DNA from: Candidatus Brocadia sp.
GTDB lineage: Bacteria > Planctomycetota > Brocadiia > Brocadiales > Brocadiaceae
Assembly (NCBI GenBank): GCA_013360945.1
Contig: JABWAQ010000009.1
Location: forward strand, 1 to 57,753
DNA: 57,753 nucleotides
Reading direction: 5' to 3'
Shown here one piece after another: positions 43,259 through 52,167 of the stretch; position 1 is the first letter of the stretch, and every line of letters begins with the position of its first letter. Position numbers and translations under genes: made by a program. Below the pieces are notes generated by a model. That model was not told the origin of the DNA, did no database searches, and was given only the letters and a program-made list of their open reading frames with translations.

Positions 43259-43525
43259 ATGGATGATGAAACTTTTCAGAAAAAACTACTGGATTTGATC
43301 GAAAATATAAAACGGTTCCCCGAAGCAAAAAGACAGAGTCTGGAGATGCTGGCAGGCGAGATTGGCAAAAAATACGAAGACCTCCGGACGAGTCTGGTGA
43401 TATTGCAGGACACCCTTGATTCATTACGATTAAACGTAAAGTATTTACTCTTTGATCTTGAGGCAACCAAAAAGGAAAATGCGGCATTAAGAAAAAGACT
43501 GGAAGAACAAGGGAATAACAAATAA
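43259..43525 (+). CDS. Small coiled-coil protein, unrecognised
   Basis: This 88-aa protein is one long heptad-rich helix (LGEIGKKYEDLR-type spacing; LEATKKENAALRKRLEEQG at the end). GGAGG lies just upstream. No family was recognised. It leads a run of four plus-strand genes. The repeat at 43168 makes up its 5' leader. Confidence 0.6.
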   Translation: MDDETFQKKLLDLIENIKRFPEAKRQSLEMLAGEIGKKYEDLRTSLVILQDTLDSLRLNVKYLLFDLEATKKENAALRKRLEEQGNNK

Positions 43526-43568
43526 TCTCACGAGGTTCGTTATCGGAGGCCGTGTTAATCGTATGCAC

Positions 43569-44324
43569 ATGGAAGCTCTTAAATTAAATCATCTGTCAGA
43601 ACAAACAAAAAAGATTGTAGAACCATTCCTTATTGACATTTTAACGCATTCCAAAGAAGATATCATTTCAATCTATATCATTGGCAGCGCCGTAACGAAA
43701 GACTTTCACCCAAAATATTCTGATATTAATACGGTAATTGTTGTAAAAACAACCAAAGTTCCATTCTTTGATTTTATTGCTACTTTAGGCAAACGTTACG
43801 GAAAAAAGAGAATTCATGCCCCACTCGTCATGACCCGTGATTACATCAATAAGTCGTTAGAGGTGTTCCCATTAGAATTCTTAGAAATGAAATCGATCCA
43901 CCAATTGGTCTTTGGTGAAGACATCTTAAAAGACATAAAAATTGAAAAGGCCGATATCCGGCTTCAATGTGAACGTGAATTGAAAGGAAAGCTTCAACAT
44001 CTCTGTCAGGGTTACATAAAGGCAATGGGAAATAAGACGACATTGACAGACTTATTTGTAGGATCGCTCTCTGGATATTTTCCGGTATTTCACGGTATAC
44101 TCTTTTTGTACGATCAACAGATTCCCAGAGAAAAGGGAGACGTTCTTTACGCCGTAGAAGAATGCCTCGATGTGGATATGGACGTGTATAGAAAACTCAT
44201 AGAAATAAGGGCTAAAGACGTTTATCCTTCCATTGAGATTCTCAAAGGGATATTCGAAAATTTGTATCGGGTATTAGATAGTGTTATCAAAAAGGTGGAT
44301 GAATTTGAGATCAAACTTGTGTAA
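43569..44324 (+). CDS. Nucleotidyltransferase-fold protein
   Basis: This 251-aa protein has a pol-beta-like core: IYIIGSAVTKDFHPKYSDINTVIVVK gives GS followed by D-x-N, where a second Asp is expected. The missing Asp may mean it binds but does not transfer nucleotides. The C-terminal 100 residues are helical. The start is ATG at 43569 or 43563. The 3' end overlaps the TPM gene. Function unknown; an inactive nucleotidyltransferase with helical partner domain is the best description. Confidence 0.65.
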   Translation: MEALKLNHLSEQTKKIVEPFLIDILTHSKEDIISIYIIGSAVTKDFHPKYSDINTVIVVKTTKVPFFDFIATLGKRYGKKRIHAPLVMTRDYINKSLEVFPLEFLEMKSIHQLVFGEDILKDIKIEKADIRLQCERELKGKLQHLCQGYIKAMGNKTTLTDLFVGSLSGYFPVFHGILFLYDQQIPREKGDVLYAVEECLDVDMDVYRKLIEIRAKDVYPSIEILKGIFENLYRVLDSVIKKVDEFEIKLV

Positions 44325-45099
44325 AGGATATTTATACCCATATTTTGGACTTTTTATTTTTTTTGTATTCCTGTGTTCAGCCGGAGAGGCGCAGGAGCTA
44401 CCGGTTCCTCAGAGATATGTGGAAGACAGGGCCAACATTATTGGTGACGCTGCTGAAAAGGGTCTGAATGGGTATCTCCAGGAGCTGGAGCAGAAGACCG
44501 GTGCACAGATGATCATTCTTACCATTAATACAACCGGCGATATTCCCATCGAAACATATGCTATAGAACTTGCCGATAAGTGGAAGTTGGGACAGAAGGG
44601 GAAAGACAATGGCGTTCTCGTGCTTATTGCAAAGGACGATCGCGCTTACAGAATCGAAGTAGGATACGGACTCGAAGGGATATTGCCCGATAGCTTTTGC
44701 GGTACGATTGGGAGAACATATTTTGTGCCCAATTTTCAAAAGGGACAATTTAGTGAGGGCATCTTTCAGGCAACTGTAATTATAGTCCATAGGATTGCAG
44801 AAGAGAATGGTGTGAAAATTTCCGGAATGCCCAATATCGCCGAGTTGAGGAAAAAATCAGCAGGGCGCCAGAATCCATATTTTTCTTTGCTCTTCTTGCT
44901 GGTAATATTTCCATTTTTAATAAATTATTTGTTTGGCAGGAGAAGACATTCATCATACTGGTGGGGTGGCCCGCCAATTATCCATGGAGGGACACGCGGG
45001 TTTGGCTCCAGGGGTTCTGGTGGGTTTGGAGGATTTGGCAGCTTTGGAGGCGGCGGAGGAGGCTCGTTTGGTGGAGGGGGCGCCTCAGGACGATGGTAA
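44299..45099 (+). CDS. TPM-domain (YgcG-like) membrane protein
   Basis: This 266-aa protein has a signal peptide (YFGLFIFFVFLCSAGEAQ), the TPM domain (YVEDRANIIGDAA near 30, KDDRAYRIEVGYGLEGILPD near 115), one membrane helix (LFLLVIFPFLINYLF) and a Gly/Ser-rich tail (GGFGSFGGGGGGSFGGGGAS). TPM proteins often co-occur with LemA, the next gene. Family function in envelope homeostasis is unsettled. The ATG at 44299 was chosen, within the end of the upstream gene. Confidence 0.85.
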   Translation: MNLRSNLCKGYLYPYFGLFIFFVFLCSAGEAQELPVPQRYVEDRANIIGDAAEKGLNGYLQELEQKTGAQMIILTINTTGDIPIETYAIELADKWKLGQKGKDNGVLVLIAKDDRAYRIEVGYGLEGILPDSFCGTIGRTYFVPNFQKGQFSEGIFQATVIIVHRIAEENGVKISGMPNIAELRKKSAGRQNPYFSLLFLLVIFPFLINYLFGRRRHSSYWWGGPPIIHGGTRGFGSRGSGGFGGFGSFGGGGGGSFGGGGASGRW

Positions 45100-45111
45100 T
45101 AAATATAATTT

Positions 45112-45165
45112 ACGATTTGTGATTTAAAATCCCAAATCGTAACTCGTAAATCTCAAATCTAAAAT
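45112..45165. repeat. ATTTACGATTTG repeat, copy 1
   Basis: ATTTACGATTTGTGATTT is followed by inverted AAATC...CGTAAAT blocks. Copies are at 46078-46138 and, within the antitoxin gene, 27236-27270. Arms can fold as ATTTACGA/TCGTAAAT. Confidence 0.65.
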
Positions 45166-45213
45166 GTCGTTTCTTTGTAGTTTAACAAGGTTTCAGTTCA
45201 TAGGAAGAAAATA

Positions 45214-45777
45214 ATGAAGAAGATATTACCTGTTATCGCTATTGTCGTATTTGTGGGCATTATCTTCGGCGCCTGGTATATTAAGGGGTATAATAAGGTC
45301 ATAGCTCTCAACGAAAACGTAAAAAATGCCTGGTCTCAGGTTGACACACAACTCAAGAGGCGCTACGACCTCATTCCCAATCTTGTAGAGACGGTAAAAG
45401 GTTATGCCTCTCACGAAAAAGAAATCTTTGAAAACCTTGCTGAGGCAAGAAAGGGCTATTTTAGCGCGGGTACGATAGAAGATAAGGCCAGGGCTGCAAC
45501 ACAGATTGAGGGTTTTCTGTCACGTCTGTTAATGTTCCGGGAAACGTATCCGGAATTAAAGGCAAACGAATCTTTTCTCAAGATGCAAGACACCTTAGAG
45601 GGCGCTGAAAACCGCATTTCTGTTGAACGCAAGCGGTACAATGATGCCGTCAGGGAACTCAACACCTACATCAAAAGCTTCTACGGCCGCTTCTTTGCCG
45701 CGCGCGCCGGGGTCGCCGAAGCAAAGTATTTCGAGGTTGCTGAGGTGGAAAAAGAAGTACCAAAAGTGAAATTCTAA
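45214..45777 (+). CDS. lemA: LemA family protein
   Basis: This 187-aa protein has a membrane anchor (PVIAIVVFVGIIFGAWYI) and the LemA signature YNKVIALNENVKNAWSQVDT, QLKRRYDLIPNLVETVKGYA. LemA proteins have a long four-helix bundle outside the membrane with unknown exact role. The gene follows TPM, as in many genomes. Confidence 0.92.
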   Translation: MKKILPVIAIVVFVGIIFGAWYIKGYNKVIALNENVKNAWSQVDTQLKRRYDLIPNLVETVKGYASHEKEIFENLAEARKGYFSAGTIEDKARAATQIEGFLSRLLMFRETYPELKANESFLKMQDTLEGAENRISVERKRYNDAVRELNTYIKSFYGRFFAARAGVAEAKYFEVAEVEKEVPKVKF

Positions 45778-45853
45778 TAAGATGTGAAACCGTGGAAATC
45801 GGATTTAATCACTCATATTTTTTGCGATAAATAGCTCTCCTATCATAATAAAC

Positions 45854-46027
45854 ATGGGTAAATGTCAGGACAAAAAATATCCCTGTGAGGACTGTTTTAA
45901 TTGTCAGTTTTGCAGTGACGAACGCTGTGCCGTCTGTCTTTGCGGCAAGCACAAGACCAGACAGCTAAGCGTGGAAGAACAGATTGCCATGTATGAGGCG
46001 TTAAATAAAGATGGTTCCAGTAACTGA
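45854..46027 (+). CDS. 57-aa eight-cysteine metal-binding protein
   Basis: This small ORF has 8 Cys in its first 30 residues: K-C4, then CEDCFNCQFC (11-20), C25, C28 and C30. A helical tail LSVEEQIAMYEALNK follows. The spacing C-x2-C-x2-C-x2-C-x4-C-x2-C-x-C suggests two small metal sites, zinc or iron-sulfur. The ATG follows no strong ribosome-binding site. Similar short Cys-rich proteins occur in anaerobic bacteria, but no named family can be given. It stands between lemA and the U32 gene. Confidence 0.6.
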   Translation: MGKCQDKKYPCEDCFNCQFCSDERCAVCLCGKHKTRQLSVEEQIAMYEALNKDGSSN

Positions 46028-46077
46028 TGGGATCAGATTTTCAACTCCTGACTCTAACAAGCCTAAAAATATTTTGG

Positions 46078-46138
46078 ATTTACGATTTGGGATTTGGGAT
46101 ATAAAATCGTAAATCTCAAATCGTTAATCTAAAATCAT
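46078..46138. repeat. ATTTACGATTTG repeat, copy 2
   Basis: GATTTACGATTTGGGATTTG leads into a TCGTAAATCTC mirror block. Same family as 45112 and 27236. Fills much of the gap before the U32 gene. Confidence 0.7.
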
Positions 46139-46182
46139 AATCTCTTTCTATAAATTGACAAAAGTATATTTATAATGTATTC

Positions 46183-48750
46183 ATGCCCATTCCGTATTCT
46201 CAACTCAAGAAACCAGAACTACTCTCCCCTGCCGGCAGTATGGAATCTTTTTTTGCTGCCGTTGAAAACGGAGCTGATGCCATTTATTTTGGCTTAAATG
46301 ATTTCAGCGCCCGTGCCTGCGCACAAAACTTCACCCTTACCGACGCCAGCAAGGCTATTGCCTATGCCCATGGGAAGGCTGTCAAGGTTTACATTACCCT
46401 TAATACCCTGATTAAAACTCACGAACTGGAAAGGGTTGCCGATCTGCTTGTTGCACTGGAAGAACTCCAGCCCGATGCACTGATTCTCCAGGATCTGGGG
46501 CTTCTGTATTTAGTCCGATCACAATTCCCTCAATTTAATCTCCATGCCAGTACTCAGATGACCATTCATAATCTTGCCGGGGTGAAACAACTGGAGAGGA
46601 TGGGATTTAAACGGGTTGTTCTGGCCAGGGAGTTGCCAGTTGATGAGATAAAAAACATTTCCGGAAATACCTCGATAGAGATAGAGGTTTTTGTCCACGG
46701 GGCGCTTTGTTATTCATATTCGGGACTATGTCTCTTTAGCAGCATGATAGGCGGTAGAAGCGGAAATCGAGGCAGGTGCGCCCAACCCTGCAGGATGTAT
46801 TACCAGTCTCAACCTGACGAAGGAGGTTATCTTTTTTCTATGAAAGACCTTCTCACCCTTCCCAAAATAAACGATTTAAAGAGCGCTGGTGTCCATTCAT
46901 TTAAGATCGAAGGACGTATGAAATCGCCTGAATACGTCGCTGTCGTAACGCACGCCTACCGTCAGGCAATTGACGGCAGGCTGCGCGAAGAAGATGGGGC
47001 AATTCGCAGGCTAAGAACCGTATTCAGCCGGGAAACGACCCATGCATACGTATTTCCAGAAGATTACCGTGTAACCAAAAACGGTACACAGTATCAGGTC
47101 AAGGCAGCGGACACAATTAACCCATCATATCCCGCAAATGTCGGTTCTTATGCCGGAGAAATAATCGACACCAGAAGAGGAAAAGTTGTGATACGGGCAG
47201 ATAACGATATTGGTGTGAGGGATTTATTGCAGGTATTTGATAATGCTCAGGCAGAACCGTCGCTGCTGCATGTTAAAACCCTTGAAATTAACGGAAGACG
47301 TGTCTTTGAAATTCATGCAGGCGATATCGCAACGATTGATTCTGAACAACGCTTTACGCCTGGCGCAAGGCTGTATCTGATATCTTCGCAAAAGGTCAGG
47401 GAAACGTTTCGTCCAAAAGTTCCAAAAAAACTTGTTTCCACCAGGATACCCGTGAATTTAGAAGTAAAGATACGACCTCATGGTATATCGATAAAAGGAA
47501 TAACAAGGCATGTCACCCTGACAAAGGATTATCCGGTAGAACTGGAGCGGGGCATTCATCGGGTAATTGAAGATGAGAGCTTAAGGAACAGCTTTTCCCG
47601 CCTGGGCGAAACACCGTTTGAGCTACGGAATTTTCTGACAGACATCTCAGAAAAACTCTTTATCCCATTAAGTACGTTAAACGATATTCGGAGAGATTTT
47701 TTCCAAACTCTATCTGTATCATATCAGAAGGAGAAAGAGCAATGGTCTCAAAACATAAAAAAATGGATAAAGGAAGTAGATATGGAATACCGCAATCCAT
47801 GCAAGAGATTTTCAGGAGAAGACGGAGTCAGGTTGTCGGTGAAGATAGATAAATTGCATTATTTGAATCACATTCCCTTAGAAAAGATTTATAAAATCTA
47901 TATTGTATTATCAAATGAAACCCTCACGGTTATTGAGCCAACAAAAAAAACTGAAACGGCCCCCCTTCTCGCTGCCTCTTCCAAAGGAAGTGACAAAGCA
48001 GTTTTGGAAAAGCTGTTGTCGGTTGAAACTGCTACCGGCTCAGCAGAAGCATACGATATCATGAACACCTTGTTACCGTTACAAGACGCGATTGTATTTT
48101 CATTGCCGCCCATTATGAGAGACAGAGGGAATGAGCTTGATACGTATGGAAATATGCAAAAAGTCGTGCAGCAGCTGATAGCGCTTGGTTTCCGGCAGTT
48201 CCAGCTTTCCAATATGGGCGCTTTGGATATCTTTGGGACAAAAGACGTGCAATGGTATGCCGATTACCCGATATATTGTCTGAATCCGCTTTCAGCAATG
48301 AAGCTGAGAGAATTGGGATTTTGCAGACACGCCCTGTCCCCGGAGGATGACAGAGAAAATCTGCAGACGCTGTTTTCTGCGGATGCCGATGTGATCGTTT
48401 ATCAAGATACGCCGCTCTTTACGTCAGAAACCTGTATATGGGCAAATATGAAAAGAAGGTGTCCAGGGATAAACCTATGTAGTTTCAAACAGATGAAAGT
48501 GAAGAATGAATATGGTGATCGATTTATTGCCATGAACAAAGGGTGTAAGACAGTGGTTATTGATCAAAAACCATTCTCAATTACCCAGTTCATTCCAGAC
48601 CTCCTTGAAGCTGGACTACGGGATTTCAGGATTGATCTGTGTTACCAAGATCATACACCAGAAATAATAGAGGACATTTTCGCAAGCTTTCAGAATAAGG
48701 GCAAGGTTAAAAATTCTACGATAGGAAACTTTGAGAGGGGGTTATTGTAA
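46183..48750 (+). CDS. U32 family peptidase with DUF3656
   Basis: This 855-aa protein has a TIM-barrel U32 domain (about 8-330; ELLSPAGSMESFFAAVENGA) with the Cys motif LCLFSSMIGGRSGNRGRCAQ and PCRMYY, a ligand set shared with RlhA/YhbU-type proteins that hydroxylate RNA or act with ubiquinone enzymes. The long C-terminal part with barrel repeats (VQWYADYPIYCLNPLSAM) and the late motif KRRCPGINLCSF fits DUF3656-containing U32 proteins. Likely an Fe-S RNA-modifying or hydroxylating enzyme rather than a protease. No obvious ribosome-binding site. Confidence 0.88.
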   Translation: MPIPYSQLKKPELLSPAGSMESFFAAVENGADAIYFGLNDFSARACAQNFTLTDASKAIAYAHGKAVKVYITLNTLIKTHELERVADLLVALEELQPDALILQDLGLLYLVRSQFPQFNLHASTQMTIHNLAGVKQLERMGFKRVVLARELPVDEIKNISGNTSIEIEVFVHGALCYSYSGLCLFSSMIGGRSGNRGRCAQPCRMYYQSQPDEGGYLFSMKDLLTLPKINDLKSAGVHSFKIEGRMKSPEYVAVVTHAYRQAIDGRLREEDGAIRRLRTVFSRETTHAYVFPEDYRVTKNGTQYQVKAADTINPSYPANVGSYAGEIIDTRRGKVVIRADNDIGVRDLLQVFDNAQAEPSLLHVKTLEINGRRVFEIHAGDIATIDSEQRFTPGARLYLISSQKVRETFRPKVPKKLVSTRIPVNLEVKIRPHGISIKGITRHVTLTKDYPVELERGIHRVIEDESLRNSFSRLGETPFELRNFLTDISEKLFIPLSTLNDIRRDFFQTLSVSYQKEKEQWSQNIKKWIKEVDMEYRNPCKRFSGEDGVRLSVKIDKLHYLNHIPLEKIYKIYIVLSNETLTVIEPTKKTETAPLLAASSKGSDKAVLEKLLSVETATGSAEAYDIMNTLLPLQDAIVFSLPPIMRDRGNELDTYGNMQKVVQQLIALGFRQFQLSNMGALDIFGTKDVQWYADYPIYCLNPLSAMKLRELGFCRHALSPEDDRENLQTLFSADADVIVYQDTPLFTSETCIWANMKRRCPGINLCSFKQMKVKNEYGDRFIAMNKGCKTVVIDQKPFSITQFIPDLLEAGLRDFRIDLCYQDHTPEIIEDIFASFQNKGKVKNSTIGNFERGLL

Positions 48751-48892
48751 ATTGCTTATGGCGGGTAGCGCCTGCCATACACAAAATTGCACAAAGAAGA
48801 ATAAGGGGTCGTATTGACAAGTGTTAGAGTCGGAAGTCCATCCTATATAGACAGATGTTTATGGAAACGATCTTCCGGAAAGGTTAAATAAA

Positions 48893-48929
48893 AAAGGCGT
48901 CCTTGTTTTGGTAATACAAGAACGCCTTT
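48893..48929 (-). terminator. Intrinsic terminator of the YHS-protein gene
   Basis: Read on the minus strand, AAAGGCGT and ACGCCTTT arms plus an inner CTTGT/ACAAG stem are followed by TTTTTTATTT. It lies about 70 bp past the stop of the minus-strand gene at 49001-49303. Confidence 0.85.
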
Positions 48930-49000
48930 GCATGATAATGGCTCCTTCAGCCCATGAACTGCGCCTGTAACACGGGCATTGCTGATAGTTTTTCTGTCAA

Positions 49001-49303
49001 TTATTTTTCTTTCTTCTGTTGTTCCTCATCCCGCACACATTGTCCCGGGTCTTTTTTGAATTTTTCAGCACAACCATTGCAGCAGAAGGATAGGGTTTTT
49101 CCCTGATGTTCCGCCTTCACCGCCTTGTCTTTGCTATCCATAACTTTTCCGCAAGCAGGGCATTTATTTTCAGCTTTTTCACAAGCAGTAGCTTCCTTCG
49201 TATCGCAGCAACCTGAACCAGCCAGTGCCTTATTGACCGTGTAAGAGGTCATCAATACAAAAACAATACTAACAGCGCCTACAAAATATCCCATTCGCTT
49301 CAT
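49001..49303 (-). CDS. Exported YHS/TRASH-type metal protein
   Basis: This 100-aa protein has a signal peptide (MGYFVGAVSIVFVLMTSYTV). A Cys pair GSGCCD follows, then a YHS-like domain CPACGKVMDSKDKA ... SFCCNGCAEKFKKDP. This domain binds heavy metals (copper or others) and can deliver them to exported enzymes. An excellent ribosome-binding site (GGAGGAGTAA) and a clear terminator show an independent, expressed transcript. In a haem-rich organism a copper or iron delivery role is possible but not shown. Confidence 0.85.
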   Translation of the reverse strand: MKRMGYFVGAVSIVFVLMTSYTVNKALAGSGCCDTKEATACEKAENKCPACGKVMDSKDKAVKAEHQGKTLSFCCNGCAEKFKKDPGQCVRDEEQQKKEK

Positions 49304-49531
49304 TTACTCCTCCTCCAAATAAAAATGTTGCATTAAATATACTAGCGCGGCCGTGCCGCAATCAAAGATAAACACCCCCTCTTTCCTCTCCTTCGCAAGG
49401 AGGGGACTTAGTCGCGAGTTCAATCGCGCGATGAAGGGGGGGGTAAAAAAGTGCAAAAAAGGTTTTTACAGAGTACAATACAAAGATTTAATACATCATT
49501 AAACAAAAAATATTTGGCTATGGTTTCATAA

Positions 49532-50674
49532 TTATAAAATTACCATATTATCGCGGTGAATGATCTCATCGTATAATTTGTAACCCAACACTTTAACAAT
49601 ATGCGAGGTACTGCATCCTTTGATCTTCTCAATCTCCGCGGAAGAATAGTTTGTCAGACCACGCGCAATAACGTCGCCATTTCCTTTACCGCAAATGGAG
49701 ATGGTATCCCCTTTATTAAATGTTCCTTCCACCGATACAATGCCTGAGGCAAGTAAACTCTTGCCTTTCTCTGCTAAGGCATGCCTGGCGCCATCGTCCA
49801 CATAAACCCTCCCTTTTGGTGTGATGGTATATCCAATCCATCGCTTGCGGCTAGCCATCTTCTCTTTTCTGGGAAGAAACAGGGTACCAATATTGCCACC
49901 CTGTACAACCATCTTCAGCACCCCATCAGTTCTTCCATTGGCAATAACCACTGCCTCTCCCGCATTGGTCACCATGGATGCTGCCTCTAGCTTGGTCTGC
50001 ATACCCCCTACGCCTCTTTTAGTTTTTACATCAAACGCCAACTGCTTAATCTCGTCAGAAACATTTTCTATAAGAGGAATAATCGCAGCCTTACCCTTTC
50101 CGGTTGGATATTTATCATACAACCCATCGACGGAAGAGAGGATTACAAGCAACTCTGCATTAAGAAGATTTGTTACCAGGGCTGAGAGCGCGTCATTATC
50201 TCCAAACTTGATTTCATCCACAGAAATCGTATCGTTTTCGTTTACCACGGGGATGGCATTGAGTTTAAAGAGCGTATGGATTGTATTGCAGGTATTTAAG
50301 TACCTCTGCCGGTCCTCGAAATCCTCACGGGTAAGGAGTATTTGGGCCGCATGGTAGCCGTGCAATTTAAAACATTCGTCATAGGTGCTGATCAATTTAC
50401 TTTGACCAATTGCAGCCACCGCCTGCAACTCCGGTAATGTACCTGGCCTTTTCTCCATGCCGAGTTCTCCCATCCCGGAACCAATGGCACCGGAGCTTAC
50501 CACCACAACATCGTATCCCATCTTTTTCAGCTCCACAACCTGTTCTGCCAGTCCCTGTATCTGCTCCTTATCCACGGATCCATCTTCGGTAGTGAGCACA
50601 CCGGTCCCGATCTTGACAACGACCTTCTTCACCTTTGATAGGATCTGACTTCTTAAATTATCCTTTAATTTCAT
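49532..50674 (-). CDS. proB: Glutamate 5-kinase with PUA domain
   Basis: This 380-aa kinase phosphorylates glutamate for proline synthesis. It has VVKIGTGVLTTEDGSVDK, VSSGAIGSGMGELG, VVNENDTISVDEIKFGDND and GVGGMQTKLEAA. The C-terminal PUA domain (about 275-360) includes GRVYVDDGARHALAEKGKSL. Domain order and length match bacterial ProB. The ATG at 50674 was chosen; the longer frame adds four residues. Confidence 0.95.
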   Translation of the reverse strand: MKLKDNLRSQILSKVKKVVVKIGTGVLTTEDGSVDKEQIQGLAEQVVELKKMGYDVVVVSSGAIGSGMGELGMEKRPGTLPELQAVAAIGQSKLISTYDECFKLHGYHAAQILLTREDFEDRQRYLNTCNTIHTLFKLNAIPVVNENDTISVDEIKFGDNDALSALVTNLLNAELLVILSSVDGLYDKYPTGKGKAAIIPLIENVSDEIKQLAFDVKTKRGVGGMQTKLEAASMVTNAGEAVVIANGRTDGVLKMVVQGGNIGTLFLPRKEKMASRKRWIGYTITPKGRVYVDDGARHALAEKGKSLLASGIVSVEGTFNKGDTISICGKGNGDVIARGLTNYSSAEIEKIKGCSTSHIVKVLGYKLYDEIIHRDNMVIL

Positions 50675-50752
50675 AATATGCACCAATTTAATCGACCTAC
50701 GGCAACTTGTTTCCCTTGGTTTAGCTTAATTAAGGTAGTTATAATCTCGGAA

Positions 50753-50893
50753 AAAGTCAAGAAATATGTTAACACAGAAACCAATACCATCGAATGGCCA
50801 AATGGCGCGGATTTCGCTCCTGAATTTTTATATAAAATCGGGAAGAAGGTAGAGAAGAAACCTGAGATGCCAAAAAAATTTGACAAAGAATGA
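50753..50893 (+). pseudogene. Remnant of a DUF2442-type gene
   Basis: The frame segment KVKKYVNTETNTIEWPNGAD FAPEFLY (split here) matches the C-terminal part of DUF2442 proteins, which often serve as antitoxin-like partners next to DUF4160 genes. The N-terminal half and a start site are missing. It sits next to an intact toxin-antitoxin pair. Confidence 0.5.
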
Positions 50894-50962
50894 ATTTGTG
50901 GTAGTTTATTTGAATAAGCAACGAAATAAATAAAATAAATTTATAGAAAGGAGTGAAACGGT

Positions 50963-51172
50963 ATGGGTAGCCGGGAAATTCTTGATCAGGCATTAAAGCT
51001 AAAGCCGGAAGAACGATTTCTTGTCATTGAAGGATTAATTGAAAGTTTAGATCAACCAGATAAGAAAATTGATGAGATATGGACAGAAGAAGCAGAGAAA
51101 AGGCTTAAGGCTTACAGAGAAGGTAAATTGGAAGGTATCCTAATGGAAGATATATTTAGTAAAAAAGAATGA
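50963..51172 (+). CDS. Addiction module antitoxin (TIGR02574-like)
   Basis: This 69-aa protein has LDQALKLKPEERFLVIEGLI, SLD and the C-terminal EAEKRLKAYREGKLEGI, the signature of the putative addiction-module antitoxin family. A strong ribosome-binding site (AAAGGAG) is present. It overlaps the toxin gene by 4 bp (ATGA). Confidence 0.85.
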   Translation: MGSREILDQALKLKPEERFLVIEGLIESLDQPDKKIDEIWTEEAEKRLKAYREGKLEGILMEDIFSKKE

Positions 51173-51465
51173 AGGTTATTTTTACAAACCTTGCGAAGTT
51201 GGAATTGGAAGATGCCACGACATTTTATGAACTTGAATATCAAGGATTGGGAAAAAGATTCAAGCAGGAAGTGGAGCAATCGATAAGGCGAATAATTGAA
51301 TACCCCAAAGCAAGCTCTATCGAACGTGGCGATATTCGCAAGCGCTCGTTGCACAAATTTCCATACAAAATCCTTTATTCTATTGAAAATGATCATATCC
51401 TGATAATTGCCATTGCACATCTCCATAGAAAACCATACTACTGGATTGAAAGAGCAGAGATATAA
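51169..51465 (+). CDS. RelE/ParE-family toxin
   Basis: This 98-aa protein has the RelE/ParE fold: MKVIFTNLAKLELEDATTFY, RIIEYPKASSIERGDIRKRS, FPYKILYSIENDHILIIAIA, HRKPYYWIER. The HxxRxPxYW-like end is typical for partners of this antitoxin family. Target may be ribosome-bound mRNA or gyrase. It is coupled with the antitoxin. Confidence 0.85.
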   Translation: MKVIFTNLAKLELEDATTFYELEYQGLGKRFKQEVEQSIRRIIEYPKASSIERGDIRKRSLHKFPYKILYSIENDHILIIAIAHLHRKPYYWIERAEI

Positions 51466-51936
51466 CAATGGCTTCAATTCAGTGCTCTGACTTTTACCAT
51501 GACGGGATTTCCACCCGCAAGAAGACGCTACCCTGCGCCGGGCACGCCACTAATCAAGGTTTAACACCAAGCCCACCTGCGCTCAATCCACACCGCTCAA
51601 CTATTTATACTTCAGCATATTCTGTATTCGAGGTCTGATAATCATATAGAAGGCTCCTTCACAAAGCGATGCGAAATGGTATCATGGAGGCATCGTGAAA
51701 TAAACTCTTAAACCAGTGAGGAGGAGGAGATACAAGGAATTTCAAACACCCCTCCATAATCACCCCCGTTTACGGGGGAAACAGAGGGGTAAATCGCCGT
51801 AGGCCTAATTAACAAATTAGGATGAAGTCAACAAGAAACAATATATCAACATAAAGTATTACATAATATATTTGACTTACATTATTTGTATTTATACAAT
51901 TAAATAATCTGTAATACTTTTTAAAGGAGTATAAAG
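51466..51936. other. Gene-free stretch between toxin-antitoxin modules
   Basis: No gene or attC-like site was recognised. It has a CCCCCGTTTACGGGGG hairpin (about 51764-51780) and a TTCAGCATATTCTGTATTCG segment weakly similar to 52670-52690. AT-rich DNA at 51840-51900 probably holds the VapBC promoter and operator. Confidence 0.45.
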
Positions 51937-52167
51937 ATGGATACATCGTTGGTAACGTCAAAAGGACAGGTCGTTATCCCCTCAAAATTACGGCGTAAAT
52001 ACGCCATTAAAAGTGGTACAAGGGTTCAGTTTTACGAAGTGAACGGAGAAATACGGCTTGTTCCTGTTACTCCGGAGCTTATTGATAAAAATATTGGTCT
52101 TCTTAAAACGAAGGGAAAACTTATGCACGCCCTTTTGGAAGAAAAGAAACGGGAGCGTGACCTGTGA
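51937..52167 (+). CDS. vapB: AbrB-type antitoxin VapB
   Basis: This 76-aa protein has the swapped-hairpin AbrB/SpoVT domain: TSKGQVVIPSKLRRKYAIKS, GTRVQFYEVNGEIRLVPV. The C-terminal basic helix (LMHALLEEKKRERDL) should bind the toxin. Ribosome-binding site AAAGGAG. It overlaps vapC by 4 bp. Confidence 0.88.
   Translation: MDTSLVTSKGQVVIPSKLRRKYAIKSGTRVQFYEVNGEIRLVPVTPELIDKNIGLLKTKGKLMHALLEEKKRERDL

Noticed and set aside
46155-46176. TTGACA and TATAAT ahead of the U32 peptidase gene as a promoter
   Set aside because: The spacer is only 10 bp and the -10 box ends 6 bp before the start codon, so it cannot work as a normal sigma70 promoter.
50671-50993. Minus-strand frames upstream of proB
   Set aside because: They overlap the DUF2442 remnant, whose plus-strand sequence matches a known family, and lack initiation signals.
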